From positions 1 to 32,772 of the forward strand of contig NZ_JOID01000041.1 of the NCBI RefSeq assembly GCF_000719865.1: a DNA stretch of 32,772 bases, written 5' to 3'. The stretch's first letter is position 1. Every line of letters starts with the position of its first letter. The position numbers and the translations under genes were made by a program. Shown one piece after another: positions 24,001 through 32,772 of the stretch. The notes below the pieces were generated by a model. It saw only the letters and a program-made list of their open reading frames with translations. It did no database searches and was not told where the DNA came from. Source of the stretch: Streptomyces albus subsp. albus. GTDB lineage: Bacteria; Actinomycetota; Actinomycetes; Streptomycetales; Streptomycetaceae.

Positions 24001-24984
24001 ATGCCGCTCGTCGGCGTACTCCCGGATCTCCTCCACGGGCACCTGCGCGTCGTGCATGTGGGTCAGTTTGGAGGCCCGCAGGACGTGCGGGGTGAGATCC
24101 CGGCCCGGCAGCACGCCGGCCGAGCGGCCCAGGCGGTTCAGCAGCCGGTCGACCGCGTGCCGGTCCATCGGTTTGCCGGCGTCGTCCAGGAGCAGCCGGC
24201 CCTCCGTGCGGCCGCCGGCGGCGACGTCGATCAGGTCGCAGAGCCGGTCCGGCAGCGGGAAGACGCGGCCCTTGCCGCCCTTGCGGCGCAGATCCAGCCT
24301 GCGCGCGCCGTCCAGCACCCTGACGTCCGCCAGGGTCGCCGCGCAGCACTCGGAGACGCGGCCGGCCAGGGTGTAGATCAGGACCGGTACCAGCGCCTCG
24401 CGCGGTGTGGCGGCCGCGTTCACCACGGCCTGGAATTCGGGCACTTCGAGCACGGGGGTGGCGGTCGTCTCGTCACGGGGGTCGACCTTGGGCCGGTCGT
24501 GCCGGGTGACGGGGGAGGCGAGGGGCTGCTTCGTCTTCCACGCCGCGTACTCGGTGAGCGCCGTGAGCACCGACAGGCGGCGGTTGACGGTCCGCGGGGC
24601 CCGCCCCTGGGCCTTTTGCGTCTTGGTCCACGTCTCGACCATGCCGGGGGTGACGGCACCGACGAAGAACCGCTCGTGCCCGCCCAACTCCCGTGCCACA
24701 CCGGCCCACAGGCGCAGATCGTCGGCGTAGTCCCGCTTCGACTTCACCGCGGGCACGGCCTCGGAGCCCAGCCAGGAGGCGACGAGGAGGAAAGTGTCCC
24801 GGTCGCACAACTCGGCCAGCAGCTCCAGCCGGTAGCGGCGGGGGCCGAGGCGCCGGGTGCGGGGATCGCGAGGGGCGACCGTGCCGAGGGTGTCCCGCAG
24901 CCAGTACAGGGCCTCGTCGGCCATGCCGGGCCGCTCCAGCTCGGCCCGCGACCGGGCGGCGAGCGCGGTGTGCTCGGCCGTCAC
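23707..24984 (-). pseudogene. Chimeric tyrosine recombinase without catalytic Tyr
   Basis: A 425-residue open frame from GTG 24982-24984 with no clear ribosome site. Residues 75-160 form a SAM-like core-binding domain (DYADDLRLWAGVARELGG). The catalytic domain follows: Arg209 (TLAGRVSE), a Lys-rich beta hairpin (LRRKGGKGRVFPL) and HVLR (H300, R303). After REYADERH (328) the expected histidine-TT-tyrosine end is missing and unrelated sequence follows. Without the nucleophilic Tyr it should be inactive as a recombinase. It marks an old integrative element. Confidence 0.82.
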
Positions 24985-25337
24985 ACCGGTTTGTACATGC
25001 CCGCGCCGTCCGCCTCCGGCCGGCAGCGGCGCGGGGCACGGCCGCGGCCCGCGCGATGGCCGAAATCTCCGGCTGTCGACACCGCCCCCGGTCCCATACC
25101 GGCCCCGGCCACACCCCGCACCGAACAGGAGCGAAGGGCGCCGGCCCGCGCCGCGCCCGGCCGCCGCCGCAAGGACAGACGGTGCGACCAGGAGTCCACC
25201 CAGGTGCCGCGACGCCCGGAGGTCAGCGGTCCGCCGGTCCCGTCCCCCCGCCCTCTCCGCGACGGCGCCGTCCGCACCGCGCCGGCCGGGGCTTCCCGGA
25301 CGTGCGGGCCCCGGCCACCGGCCGCACGATGAGTCCT
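24985..25337. other. Intergenic region at the island edge
   Basis: 353 very GC-rich bases between the divergent recombinase and the small conserved gene. No tRNA, no att-like duplicated stretch and no gene are evident. Confidence 0.5.
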
Positions 25338-25586
25338 ATGACCGAGATCAGCGAACCGCGCGTCGAGGCCCCACCGGTCGTGGTCTGGCCCGTCACTCCG
25401 GGAGAACCGCCGTTCCGCCTGGTGGAGATCCGCGGAGAGGCGGTCGGCAAGGCCGAGTCGCTCGTGGACGTCCTCACCTACGCGCACGATGCCGGACTGC
25501 GCCACGTGGATCTCGACGATCCCGCCGTGGTCCGGTGGGTGGGCGGCGGCAAGTACACCTGGGTGCCGCACCACAAGCTGCTGTGA
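25338..25586 (+). CDS. Small conserved Streptomyces protein
   Basis: An 82-residue protein (MTEISEPRVEAPPVVVWPVT) with a compact core: FRLVEIRGEAVGKAESLVDVL, AHDAGLRHVDLDDPAVVRWV, GGGKYTWVPHHKLL. It is conserved-looking, soluble and without a named domain that I recognise. An ATG three codons upstream is possible; neither has a clear ribosome site. The C-terminal VRWVGGGKYTW looks like a binding loop, but no function can be assigned. Confidence 0.75.
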   Translation: MTEISEPRVEAPPVVVWPVTPGEPPFRLVEIRGEAVGKAESLVDVLTYAHDAGLRHVDLDDPAVVRWVGGGKYTWVPHHKLL

Positions 25587-25718
25587 TGCCGTTTCCCCGG
25601 ATCCCGCTTCCGGTGATCCCGCGTACCGGCCACGGCCGCCGTCCCGCCGCCTCCGGCCCGTCCTCACCGCGCCCGCCGCCGGTCCGCCCGGCCGGCGGGC
25701 CCGCGCGTGCGGACGGGT

Positions 25719-26279
25719 TCAGAGCCTCCCGCGCCCGCTCAGGGTGTCGCGGGCCCGGTCCACGAGCCCCGCGCCCGGGTCGAGCAGCCGGTTGACGGGC
25801 GGGGTGTCGGGCGCGCCGGGGTGCGGGCGGGTGGGAGCGGCCCGCTTGGCCCGGCGGATCTTGCCGCCCAGCGCTTCCAGCCGCTCGGCGGGGCAGACCT
25901 CGCGCAGCCGGGCGAAGAGGTGCCGCTCCTCGTCGTGGATGTGCGCGGTCACTTCGCCGATCAGCCGGATGACGAGCGTGTCGAAGTCCGGATCGACGGG
26001 CCTGCGGCTCTCCAGGTCCTTGAGAAGCCGCTCCACCGCGGCGTGGTCGGCGATCTCCTTGTCGGCGAGCTCGGCGCCGCCCGGCACGCGTTTGCGCACC
26101 TCCGGATACAGGTACTGCTCCTCGGCCACCGCGTGCCGGACGAGTTGGATGGTGATGCGGTCCAGAAGTTGCCTGCGTTCCGGGCGGCCGGTCGGGACGC
26201 CCTGCAGACTCTCGAACAGTTCATCGACCTCGCGGTGATCGGCCGTCAGCTCCGCGATGGCGTCCTCACCGTGGTTCAT
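25719..26279 (-). CDS. Hemerythrin-like HHE domain protein
   Basis: A 186-residue protein from ATG 26277-26279. Residues 1-125 form the four-helix HHE domain with the di-iron ligands in order: TADHREVDELFE, QLVRHAVAEEQYLYP, EIADHAAVERLL and EVTAHIHDEERHLFARL (His/Glu pairs). The C-terminal 60 residues are Pro/Arg-rich and probably disordered. Actinobacterial HHE proteins act in oxygen, nitric-oxide or iron handling. The gene is divergent from the PP2C phosphatase gene. Confidence 0.94.
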   Translation of the reverse strand: MNHGEDAIAELTADHREVDELFESLQGVPTGRPERRQLLDRITIQLVRHAVAEEQYLYPEVRKRVPGGAELADKEIADHAAVERLLKDLESRRPVDPDFDTLVIRLIGEVTAHIHDEERHLFARLREVCPAERLEALGGKIRRAKRAAPTRPHPGAPDTPPVNRLLDPGAGLVDRARDTLSGRGRL

Positions 26280-26391
26280 GCCCGCCTGCCTCTGCCTGAT
26301 CGGATATGTGACGGGCCGCCGACCGCACCGCACGACGCCGTCCACCGGCGGACCGCGACCCCGGAGTACCCCGGCGCCGGTCCGCCACACT

Positions 26392-26418
26392 CCCGCGGGC
26401 GCGCTGCGCGCCCGCGGG
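26392..26418. repeat. Perfect 27-base palindrome
   Basis: CCCGCGGGCGCGC (26392-26404), one central T, and its exact complement (26406-26418). It lies about 97 bases upstream of the phosphatase ATG. AT-rich DNA with TATAGT follows at 26459-26466, so the palindrome may be an operator or a hairpin that blocks readthrough. Confidence 0.7.
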
Positions 26419-26514
26419 CCGGGGTCCGGACGGGCGCCGCACCGCCCACAGCGGTATCCTATAGTCTCATTTATCCGTATTGCCGTGAATGCCCGCTACC
26501 GGAAAGAGCGTGTC

Positions 26515-28659
26515 ATGGCCTCAGCCCATCCGCCGGGGCTGCTCCGCAGGCTTCCACTGCTGCTGCGGAGTCCGGACCCGCAGGCCATGCTCGGCGTCCT
26601 GACCGAGGACCGGGAGGACGACGGGGAGCCGGCGCCACTGGCTCCCGGAAGTACCCGGATATACGTCAAGGGCGCCGACGGCGTCGACGTCTTCCCCGCC
26701 AACTCCGGACCCGGCGGATCCGGACCCCGGCCCGCGGACCAGGCGTTCGACGAGGCAGTCGCCGAGGTGATGCGCACCGGACGGCCCCTGCGCTTCGACG
26801 GCCCGGACACCGTGGCACTGCTGCCCCTGGCCGCCGACGGCCGGGTCGCGGGGGTCCTGGCGGCGGGGCTGCGTCCCGCGGACTCGGCCGGCGGCCCCCC
26901 GGACGACCCGGCCCTGGAACTGCTGGCCGAGGCCTGCGCGGTACGGCTGAACAGCCTCGCCCACCAGTCCGTCGAACTCCTGGCCGAGGCGGCGCAGGCG
27001 ACCCGGACCGGGGTCTTCGCCTGGGACCTCTCCCGGAACTCCGTCCGCTGGGACGAGCGGGCCTGCGCCATCTACGGCGTCGACCCGGCCGAGTTCAACG
27101 GCGAGGAGGAGGCGTTCTTCGGCTCCCTCCACCCGGACGACCGGCCGGCGGTCCAGGCGGCCATCGCGGAGGTGACCGAGGCGGCCGTCGCCTCCCCCGG
27201 CGGGGCCGGCGAGACCGGCGCCTACCGGCTGCACTACCGCGTCGTCCACCCGGACGGCAGCCACCACCCCGTGCTCGAACACGGCCGGGTGGTCATGGGC
27301 GAGGACGGGCGCCCCGCCCGCGCCGTGGGCCTGGTGCTGCGGAGCCCGCCCGGGGTGACGCCGGCCCCGCCCTCCCTCTCCCCCGACCGCTCGCGGGACG
27401 CCTTCCTCTTCAGCCTGACCCGGGCCCTCTCCAAGGCCGTGACCGTACGGGACGTCACCCGGGTCATGACCGATCTGACCCGTCCGGCGCTGGGCGCCGC
27501 GAACGTCACCGTCGGTGTCGTCGAGCGCGGCGAGCTAACCGTCGTCGGCCGGACTCCCGTCGCCCCGGAGCTGCGGCATCTGCACGCGCCGGCCCGGAGG
27601 GTCATGGAGCTGGCCCTGGAGCGGGAGGAACCCCTCTTCCTGGAGGACCTCAACCGGCTGGCCGGCACGGGCGTTCCCGAACTGTCCGCCGCCGGTCCCA
27701 TCCCACCGCGCGCCTGGGTGGTGCTCTCGCTCTCCTCCTCCGACCGGCCCACCGGTGCCTGCCTCATCTCCTTCGCCGGCCCGCGCCACTTCGACCCCGG
27801 CGAGCGCACCTTCTACACCGCCGTCGCCGCCATCCTGACGCAGAGCATCGAGCGCGCCCGGATGTTCGACTCCGAGCACCAGCGGGCGAGCGAACTCCAG
27901 ACGGCGATGCTCCCCCGCGGCCTCCCTCCGCTGCCTTCGCTCAGCACCCAGGCCCGCTATCTCCCGGGCACGAGCGAGATGAACGTCGGCGGGGACTGGT
28001 ACGACGTCCTGCCGCTCGCGGACGGCACCGCGGCCCTGGTCATCGGGGACGTCCAGGGGCACGACGCCCACGCCTCCGCGGTCATGGGCCAGCTCCGCGT
28101 CATCCTCCGCACCTGCGCCGAGGCCGGCATGAACCCCGGGAGCGTCCTGGCCCGGGCCAACCGGGTGCTCGGCGATCTCGACACGGGCCGCTTCGCGACC
28201 TGTGCCTACATCCTCCTCGACCCCTCCGACGGCTCGCTGGAGGGCGCCCGGGCGGGACACCCCCACCCCCTGCGGCTCTCCCCCGGCTCGGCCGGTGAAC
28301 TCCGGCTGACGGGCGGCCCCCCGCTCGGGGTCGTGCCGCACGCCCGGTACCCGACCACCAAGGGGCGTCTCGCGGACGGCGAGACGCTCATCCTGTTCAC
28401 CGACGGCCTGGTGGAGCAGAAGGGCGCCGACATCGAGGCCTGCGTCGAACGGATGCGCGGGGAACTGAGCCAGTGGATGCGGGCCGCCGAACGGGAGCGC
28501 GGCGGTCCCGTGAGCCTGGAGGAGATCACGGACTTCCTTCTCCGGGAGGACGGCGATCCGGAGCGTTCGGACGACATCGCCCTGCTGGCGGTCCGCCGCA
28601 CCGGCGGAGATCCGCCGGCCGTTCCGGAATTCCCGCGCACCGGCCGGAATACGCCCTGA
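26515..28659 (+). CDS. PAS/GAF-regulated PP2C (SpoIIE-type) phosphatase
   Basis: A 714-residue signalling protein from ATG with GGAAAGAG upstream. Domains: degenerate GAF-like (20-150), PAS (155-277: [39 protein letters not shown]), GAF (295-445) and PP2C/SpoIIE phosphatase (455-695). Metal-binding residues of the catalytic domain are present: GGDWYDV (D494), GDVQGHD (D512), FTDGLVE (D630) and SDDIALL (D686, D687). It should dephosphorylate an anti-sigma-factor antagonist in response to a signal sensed by PAS/GAF. No kinase or antagonist gene is adjacent. The protein is soluble, with no membrane segment. Confidence 0.95.
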   Translation: MASAHPPGLLRRLPLLLRSPDPQAMLGVLTEDREDDGEPAPLAPGSTRIYVKGADGVDVFPANSGPGGSGPRPADQAFDEAVAEVMRTGRPLRFDGPDTVALLPLAADGRVAGVLAAGLRPADSAGGPPDDPALELLAEACAVRLNSLAHQSVELLAEAAQATRTGVFAWDLSRNSVRWDERACAIYGVDPAEFNGEEEAFFGSLHPDDRPAVQAAIAEVTEAAVASPGGAGETGAYRLHYRVVHPDGSHHPVLEHGRVVMGEDGRPARAVGLVLRSPPGVTPAPPSLSPDRSRDAFLFSLTRALSKAVTVRDVTRVMTDLTRPALGAANVTVGVVERGELTVVGRTPVAPELRHLHAPARRVMELALEREEPLFLEDLNRLAGTGVPELSAAGPIPPRAWVVLSLSSSDRPTGACLISFAGPRHFDPGERTFYTAVAAILTQSIERARMFDSEHQRASELQTAMLPRGLPPLPSLSTQARYLPGTSEMNVGGDWYDVLPLADGTAALVIGDVQGHDAHASAVMGQLRVILRTCAEAGMNPGSVLARANRVLGDLDTGRFATCAYILLDPSDGSLEGARAGHPHPLRLSPGSAGELRLTGGPPLGVVPHARYPTTKGRLADGETLILFTDGLVEQKGADIEACVERMRGELSQWMRAAERERGGPVSLEEITDFLLREDGDPERSDDIALLAVRRTGGDPPAVPEFPRTGRNTP

Positions 28660-28748
28660 GCCATTCGGGTGACACTCATTTGCGTTCCAGCCGCGCCCGT
28701 ACAAGAGTCGAACTCACCGTCAGCCGGCGTCTCGTGCTATCAAGACGA

Positions 28749-28793
28749 CGCAGCACGATGCCGTCCCGCCGGTCGAGGCATCGGCGTGCTGCG
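28749..28793 (+). promoter_or_regulatory. Long hairpin in the ctaD leader
   Basis: CGCAGCACGATGCC (28749-28762) pairs with GGCATC-(GGC)-GTGCTGCG (28777-28793): 14 pairs with a 3-base bulge and a 14-base loop, ending 63 bases before the ctaD ATG. It may terminate phosphatase transcripts or control ctaD. No T-tract follows. Confidence 0.55.
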
Positions 28794-28856
28794 CGAAAAC
28801 CGGCGGACACATTCATTCCGACGTTGCCGACGCCGGTGGCGGAGAGGCGAGAATTC

Positions 28857-30614
28857 ATGGTCTCGGACATGCAGACGAGGGAAGTTCCGGCCGGCCCGAG
28901 GCCCAGGACACCGGGGAGAGTGGTCGTCGACTGGCTGACGACCACCGACCACAAGAAAATCGGCGTCCTTTACATGGTCTCGGCGTTCATCTTCTTCGTG
29001 CTCGGCGGAATCCTGGCTCTCGCCCTGCGGGCCGAACTGGCCCGGCCCGGCACACAGATCCTCACGAACGAGCAGTACAACCAGGCGTTCACCATGCACG
29101 GCACCGTCATGCTGCTGCTGTTCGCCACCCCCCTGTTCGCCGGATTCACCAACGTCATCATGCCGCTGCAGATCGGCGCACCGGACGTCGCCTTCCCCCG
29201 GCTGAACATGTTCTCGTACTGGCTTTTCCTCTTCGGGTCGCTGATCGCGCTGGCCAGTTTCCTGACCCCCCAGGGGGCAGCGGACTTCGGCTGGTTCGCC
29301 TATACGCCGCTCTCCCGCAAGGAGTACTCACCGGGTGTCGGCGGTGACATGTGGATCATGGGTCTGGGGATGTCCGGCTTCGGGACCATCCTCGGCGCGG
29401 TCAACTTCATCACCACCATCATCTGCATGCGCGCGCCGGGCATGACGATGTTCCGGATGCCGATCTTCGTCTGGAACACCCTGCTCACCAGTGTCCTGAT
29501 CATCCTGGTGTTCCCCGTGCTGGCCGCCGCCCTGTTCGCCCTGGAGGTCGACCGCCTCTTCGGGGCCCACATCTACGACCCGCAGAACGGCGGGCCGCTC
29601 CTCTGGCAGCATCTCTTCTGGTTCTTCGGCCATCCCGAGGTCTACATCATCGCCCTGCCGTTCTTCGGCATCATCACCGAGGTCATCCCCGTGTTCAGCC
29701 GGAGGCCGATCTTCGGCTATGTCGGCCTCGTCGGCGCGACGCTGGTGATCACCGGTCTCTCGGTCTCGGTGTGGGCGCACCACATGTTCGCCACCGGCGG
29801 AGTGCTGCTGCCGTTCTTCTCCTTCATGTCCTTCCTCATCGCGGTGCCGACGGGCGTGAAGTTCTTCAACTGGATCGGCACCATGTGGAACGGCTCGCTG
29901 TCGTTCGAGACGCCCATGCTGTGGGCGCTGGGATTCCTGGTCTCCTTCCTCTTCGGCGGTCTGACCGGCGTGCTGCTCGCCTCTCCGCCGCTCGACTTCC
30001 ATGTCACCGACGGCTATTTCGTCGTCGCACACTTCCACTACGTGATCTTCGGGACCGTGGTGTTCGCCATGTTCGCCGGATTCCACTTCTGGTGGCCCAA
30101 GTTCACCGGGAAAATGCTGGACGAGCGGCTGGGCAAAATCCATTTCTGGACGCTCTTCATCGGATTCCACACCACGTTCCTCGTCCAGCACTGGCTCGGA
30201 GTCGAAGGCATGCCGCGCCGTTACGCCGACTACCTCGAGGCCGACGGTTTCACCCTGCTGAACACCGTCTCGACCATCGGCTCCTTCCTGCTCGGCCTCT
30301 CCACCCTGCCGTTCCTCTACAACGTCTGGCGGACGGCCAAGTACTCGCCGAAGATCCTGGTCGACGACCCCTGGGGTTACGGCCGCTCGCTGGAGTGGGC
30401 CACCTCCTGCCCGCCGCCCCGGCACAACTTCCTCACCCTGCCGCGGATCCGCTCCGAATCACCGGCCTTCGACCTCCACCACCCGGATCTCGCCCTCATC
30501 GACGAGGAGGAGAACACCGGCCGCCGGGACATGATCGAGCCCGGAAAGGGCGCCGCCGCCCCGCTCGGCGACGACCGCGGACAGGGCCACGGCGACGGCC
30601 GCGGCAAGGGCTGA
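28857..30614 (+). CDS. ctaD: Cytochrome c oxidase subunit I (orphan copy)
   Basis: A 585-residue, 12-helix heme-copper oxidase subunit of the aa3 kind. Ligands are in place: H81 (TMHGT) and H394 for heme a, H259/Y263 (GHPEVY, cross-linked pair), H308-H309 (WAHHM) for CuB, and H392 (VAHFHYV) for heme a3. The N-terminus is short and soluble, then [11 protein letters not shown]. The tail after 545 is Asp/Gly/His-rich. The ATG has GGAGAGG. No subunit II, III or assembly gene is near, so it is likely the second ctaD seen in Streptomyces, sharing subunits with the main operon elsewhere. Confidence 0.97.
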   Translation: MVSDMQTREVPAGPRPRTPGRVVVDWLTTTDHKKIGVLYMVSAFIFFVLGGILALALRAELARPGTQILTNEQYNQAFTMHGTVMLLLFATPLFAGFTNVIMPLQIGAPDVAFPRLNMFSYWLFLFGSLIALASFLTPQGAADFGWFAYTPLSRKEYSPGVGGDMWIMGLGMSGFGTILGAVNFITTIICMRAPGMTMFRMPIFVWNTLLTSVLIILVFPVLAAALFALEVDRLFGAHIYDPQNGGPLLWQHLFWFFGHPEVYIIALPFFGIITEVIPVFSRRPIFGYVGLVGATLVITGLSVSVWAHHMFATGGVLLPFFSFMSFLIAVPTGVKFFNWIGTMWNGSLSFETPMLWALGFLVSFLFGGLTGVLLASPPLDFHVTDGYFVVAHFHYVIFGTVVFAMFAGFHFWWPKFTGKMLDERLGKIHFWTLFIGFHTTFLVQHWLGVEGMPRRYADYLEADGFTLLNTVSTIGSFLLGLSTLPFLYNVWRTAKYSPKILVDDPWGYGRSLEWATSCPPPRHNFLTLPRIRSESPAFDLHHPDLALIDEEENTGRRDMIEPGKGAAAPLGDDRGQGHGDGRGKG

Positions 30615-30621
30615 GGCCACC

Positions 30622-30975
30622 GTGCGACCCGATCGCGAGGAGATCAGCGCCGGTCTCGCCCAGTTGGAGGGGTACCTTCGCGGCCGGACCCATGTGGCCG
30701 ACGCCCGGTCCGAGGCGGAGGCGTTCGCCGACCGCATGCCGTGGCTGACGACGGCTCAGCGCGAGGAGATCGTCGGCGGCTACGTGGAGGACCGGCTCGC
30801 CCTCACCCGGCGGCTCCTGGAGCACATCCTGAAGCGCTCGGCCGAACTGCGGGCCGAATACACCGCCCGGTACGCGGCGCTGCGCCGCCGGGTGCTGTGC
30901 GCGGCGGTCGCCGCGGTGCTCGGGTCACTGGCGCTGAGCGTCTGGGCCCTGACCGTGGCCGGGCTCAGCCGGTAG
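30622..30975 (+). CDS. Small membrane protein coupled to ctaD
   Basis: A 117-residue protein from GTG 30622-30624; the ctaD stop (TGAGG) forms part of its ribosome site. Residues 1-88 are a soluble helical, charged region (EEISAGLAQLEGYLRGR, AEAFADRMPWLTTAQREEIV), and one TM helix closes the protein (VLCAAVAAVLGSLALSVWAL). No known domain. The tight linkage suggests a partner or stabiliser of the orphan oxidase; that is inference from position. Confidence 0.85.
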   Translation: MRPDREEISAGLAQLEGYLRGRTHVADARSEAEAFADRMPWLTTAQREEIVGGYVEDRLALTRRLLEHILKRSAELRAEYTARYAALRRRVLCAAVAAVLGSLALSVWALTVAGLSR

Positions 30976-30987
30976 CCGACGCGTGTC

Positions 30988-32379
30988 TCAACCTCCCCCG
31001 GAGGGCGGCTCCTCGGCGCCCTCCGGGGTCCCTTCCTGCTCGCCGGGGTCCGCGGGCGCGCCGAAGGTCGTCCAGGCCGCCCGCTCCGGTACGGGGCACA
31101 CGGGGCGGCCGGCGACGGCGTTGAGGATGGTGGCGGCTCGCCAGGCGCCCAGGGTGAGGTCGGGGGCGCCGACCCCGTGGGTGTGCAGCTCGGCGTTCTG
31201 CACGTACAGCGCGCCGGTGACGGCCGGGGCGAGCGCGACCCGGTAGTCGCCGTCGACCCGGTAGCGGCCCCGGTCGTCCCAGTCGACGAGACCGGCGAGC
31301 GGTTCGAGGAAGGCCGGGCGGGCGGCCGCGTAGCCGGTGGCCGCGACGACGGCCGAGGTCCGCACCGTGAACCGGCTGCCCTGCTGGGCGTGGTGACAGC
31401 GCAGCAGAAAGCCGCCGGGCTCCGCCTCCGCGCCGGTGATCTCGACACCGGGGTGCAGAGCGGCGCGCGGCGCGGTGCCGCCGATCGTGCGCTCGTACAG
31501 CTCGTCGTGGATCTCGGCGAGCGTCTGCTCGCTGACGCCCTTGTACAGCTGCCACTGCTCGCGGACGAGCCGCTCCCTCACCTCCCGCGGGAGTCCGCGG
31601 AAGTAGCGGATGTAATCGGGGGTGAAGTGCTCCAGGCCGATCTTGGAGTACTCCATGGGCGCGAAGGCGGGGGTGCGGGCCAGCCAGCGGACGTACGGGC
31701 CGCCGGTGCCGTCGCCGCTCTGCCGGCGCAGCAGGTCGAGCACCACCTCGGCGCCGGACTGGCCGGCACCGACCACCGTGACGTCGTCGGCGGCGGCGAG
31801 GCGGGCGCGGTGGGCGCGGTAGTCGGCGCTGTGCAGGACGCGGCCGCGGTGCTCCCCGGTTAGCAGCGGGCGCAGCGCCTCGGGGAGCACCGGTTCCGTT
31901 CCGACGCCCAGCACGATCCGGCGGGCCGCCACCGAGGAGCGGTGGCCCGCCGCGGAACGGTGCTCCACCCGGAAGACGCCGTCCGCGCCGTCCCACTCCA
32001 CCGAGGTGACCTCGGCGTCGAAGCGGCAGGACGGCAGACGCTCGGCGGCCCAGCGGCAGTAGTGGTCGTACTCGCGCCGGGGGATGTGGAAGCGCTCGGA
32101 GAAGAAGAACGGGAACATGCGGCCGTGGGCCCGCAGGTAGTTCAGGTACGACCAGGGGCTGGTGGGGTCGGCCATCGTCACCAGGTCGGCGAGGAACGGC
32201 ACCTGGAGGACCGTGCCCTCCATGAGCAGCCCGGGGTGCCAGGAGAACCGGGGCCGGGCGTCGAGGAAGAGGGTGCGCAGTTCCGGTACGCCGTCGGCCA
32301 GGGCGGCCAGGGAGAGGTTGAACGGGCCGATGCCGACGCCGACCAGGTCGTAGGGCGTGTTCTCGGCCGGCGCCGTCAC
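30988..32379 (-). CDS. SidA/IucD/PvdA-type amine N-monooxygenase (siderophore)
   Basis: A 463-residue FAD/NADPH enzyme using GTG 32377-32379 with GGAGGAACGGCG. FAD motif: YDLVGVGIGPFNLSLAAL; substrate/FAD segment: LQVPFLADLVTMADPTSPWSYLNYL; NADPH motif: VTVVGAGQSGAEVVLDLL; C-terminal motif: VVAATGYAAARP. It N-hydroxylates lysine, ornithine or cadaverine (the DesB type); the exact substrate cannot be told. The ASP/GLU-rich C-terminus is short. The rest of a siderophore cluster would lie beyond the window's right end. Confidence 0.93.
   Translation of the reverse strand: MTAPAENTPYDLVGVGIGPFNLSLAALADGVPELRTLFLDARPRFSWHPGLLMEGTVLQVPFLADLVTMADPTSPWSYLNYLRAHGRMFPFFFSERFHIPRREYDHYCRWAAERLPSCRFDAEVTSVEWDGADGVFRVEHRSAAGHRSSVAARRIVLGVGTEPVLPEALRPLLTGEHRGRVLHSADYRAHRARLAAADDVTVVGAGQSGAEVVLDLLRRQSGDGTGGPYVRWLARTPAFAPMEYSKIGLEHFTPDYIRYFRGLPREVRERLVREQWQLYKGVSEQTLAEIHDELYERTIGGTAPRAALHPGVEITGAEAEPGGFLLRCHHAQQGSRFTVRTSAVVAATGYAAARPAFLEPLAGLVDWDDRGRYRVDGDYRVALAPAVTGALYVQNAELHTHGVGAPDLTLGAWRAATILNAVAGRPVCPVPERAAWTTFGAPADPGEQEGTPEGAEEPPSGGG
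30996..31028. terminator. Hairpin at the convergent gene ends
   Basis: CCCCGGAGGGC (30996-31006) and GCCCTCCGGGG (31018-31028) form an exact 11-bp stem with an 11-base loop. It lies inside the last codons of the N-monooxygenase gene and 20 bases after the small membrane-protein gene, so it could stop transcripts of the ctaD unit. Confidence 0.5.
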
Positions 32380-32520
32380 CGCCGTTCCTCCGCGGGGACG
32401 GGGGCGGGGCCGGCGGGCACGCGGGGGATGCGCGGCGCGGGGTGCGGAACGGCGGCGTCCGGACGGTGCAAGAGGTCTCCCGGGCGGAGGGGTGCCGGGA
32501 TCGGCCTCCCCGGCGCAAAT

Positions 32521-32539
32521 CCAGGAGAGGCTAACCGGA
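32521..32539. promoter_or_regulatory. Candidate DmdR/IdeR iron box
   Basis: Read on the minus strand, TCCGGTTAGCCTCTCCTGG matches 13 of 19 positions of the consensus TTAGGTTAGGCTCACCTAA, with the GGTTAG half intact. It lies about 140 bases upstream of the N-monooxygenase start. The other half is weaker, so binding is plausible, not certain. The rest of 32380-32736 shows no gene. Confidence 0.5.
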
Positions 32540-32736
32540 CGGGCCCCGGATGCCAAGCGGACCCAACTCCCCTTCCGGTGCCGCGCGGTTCGGCGGCCCG
32601 GCGGGGACGTGCGCGCCTCCGCCGCGGGGTGCCCGGAAGGTCAACGCCCTCGGGCGCGGTGGGGAGGGGTGCGAGCGGGGCCGGGGCCGGGGCGGGGCCC
32701 CGGTTCCGGGGGGGGTGGCTCGGGCGCGAACGCAGC

Positions 32737-32772
32737 GGTGGGGGCCCCGGCCTGCCGGCCGGGGCCCCCACC
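32737..32772. terminator. Perfect 16-bp-stem palindrome at the window end
   Basis: GGTGGGGGCCCCGGCC (32737-32752), a TGCC loop and its exact complement (32757-32772). It is the strongest hairpin in the window and most likely terminates a gene entering from the right. Confidence 0.65.

Noticed and set aside
24000..24060. Tyr345 as the recombinase nucleophile
   Set aside because: It lies about 17 residues farther from the ADERH segment than family spacing allows and is embedded in unrelated sequence.

Overview
The window is high-GC DNA with SD-led GTG/ATG starts, 4-bp ATGA/GTGA gene overlaps and several Streptomyces-type families (DUF6153, the short-form F420/LLM oxidoreductase, MASHRRP-type NlpC/P60 hydrolase, SpoIIE-like phosphatases, tetR-hydrolase pairs). 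It is almost certainly a Streptomyces or close relative chromosome segment. No rRNA, tRNA or CRISPR array was seen.

Region 1 (1-11.0 kb): a secreted cupin protein converges on a ferredoxin/cytochrome P450 pair. Upstream of that pair on the same minus strand lies an eight-gene complex-I-like operon in the order nuoA - (NuoB/NuoD-like fusion) - nuoH - nuoJ - nuoK - nuoL - nuoM - nuoN, packed with overlaps. It has the whole proton-pumping membrane arm but no nuoC, E, F, G or I. The NuoB/NuoD equivalents are fused, shortened and separated by a His/Asp/Gly-rich linker without cluster-binding cysteines. NuoH has lost the acidic quinone-chamber loop, NuoA its loop Cys, and NuoM/NuoN the usual TM5 Glu. 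This is the most interesting system here: a second, probably non-NADH, perhaps non-quinone complex-I relative.

Region 2 (11.0-16.6 kb): housekeeping-style genes: a secreted NlpC/P60 peptidoglycan hydrolase with a long structured leader (candidate c-di-AMP riboswitch) and a strong terminator; a DUF6153-DUF305 pair (small secreted and lipoprotein, metal-handling by association); an LLM-class flavin oxidoreductase; a TerD-family protein; and a membrane protein with a PQQPGQ-repeat tail.

Region 3 (16.7-25.0 kb): an accessory island made of broken and intact mobile DNA. It holds an IS5-family remnant, a complete IS630-family element with TA duplication, a divergent tetR / alpha-beta-hydrolase pair with two operator palindromes, a LysR C-terminal remnant, a 460-bp internally deleted IS5-family element, a membrane-anchored polymorphic toxin with a HINT domain and a low-GC C-terminal toxin module plus its presumed immunity gene, and a chimeric, catalytically incomplete tyrosine recombinase. 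Two genes (tetR and the immunity gene) end exactly at insertion-sequence borders.

Region 4 (25.3-32.8 kb): a small conserved protein, a hemerythrin-like protein, a GAF/PAS/GAF/PP2C phosphatase, an orphan cytochrome oxidase subunit I (ctaD) with a small membrane partner, and, convergently, a SidA/IucD-type amine N-hydroxylase for siderophore synthesis with a candidate iron box upstream. A perfect 16-bp-stem palindrome closes the window.
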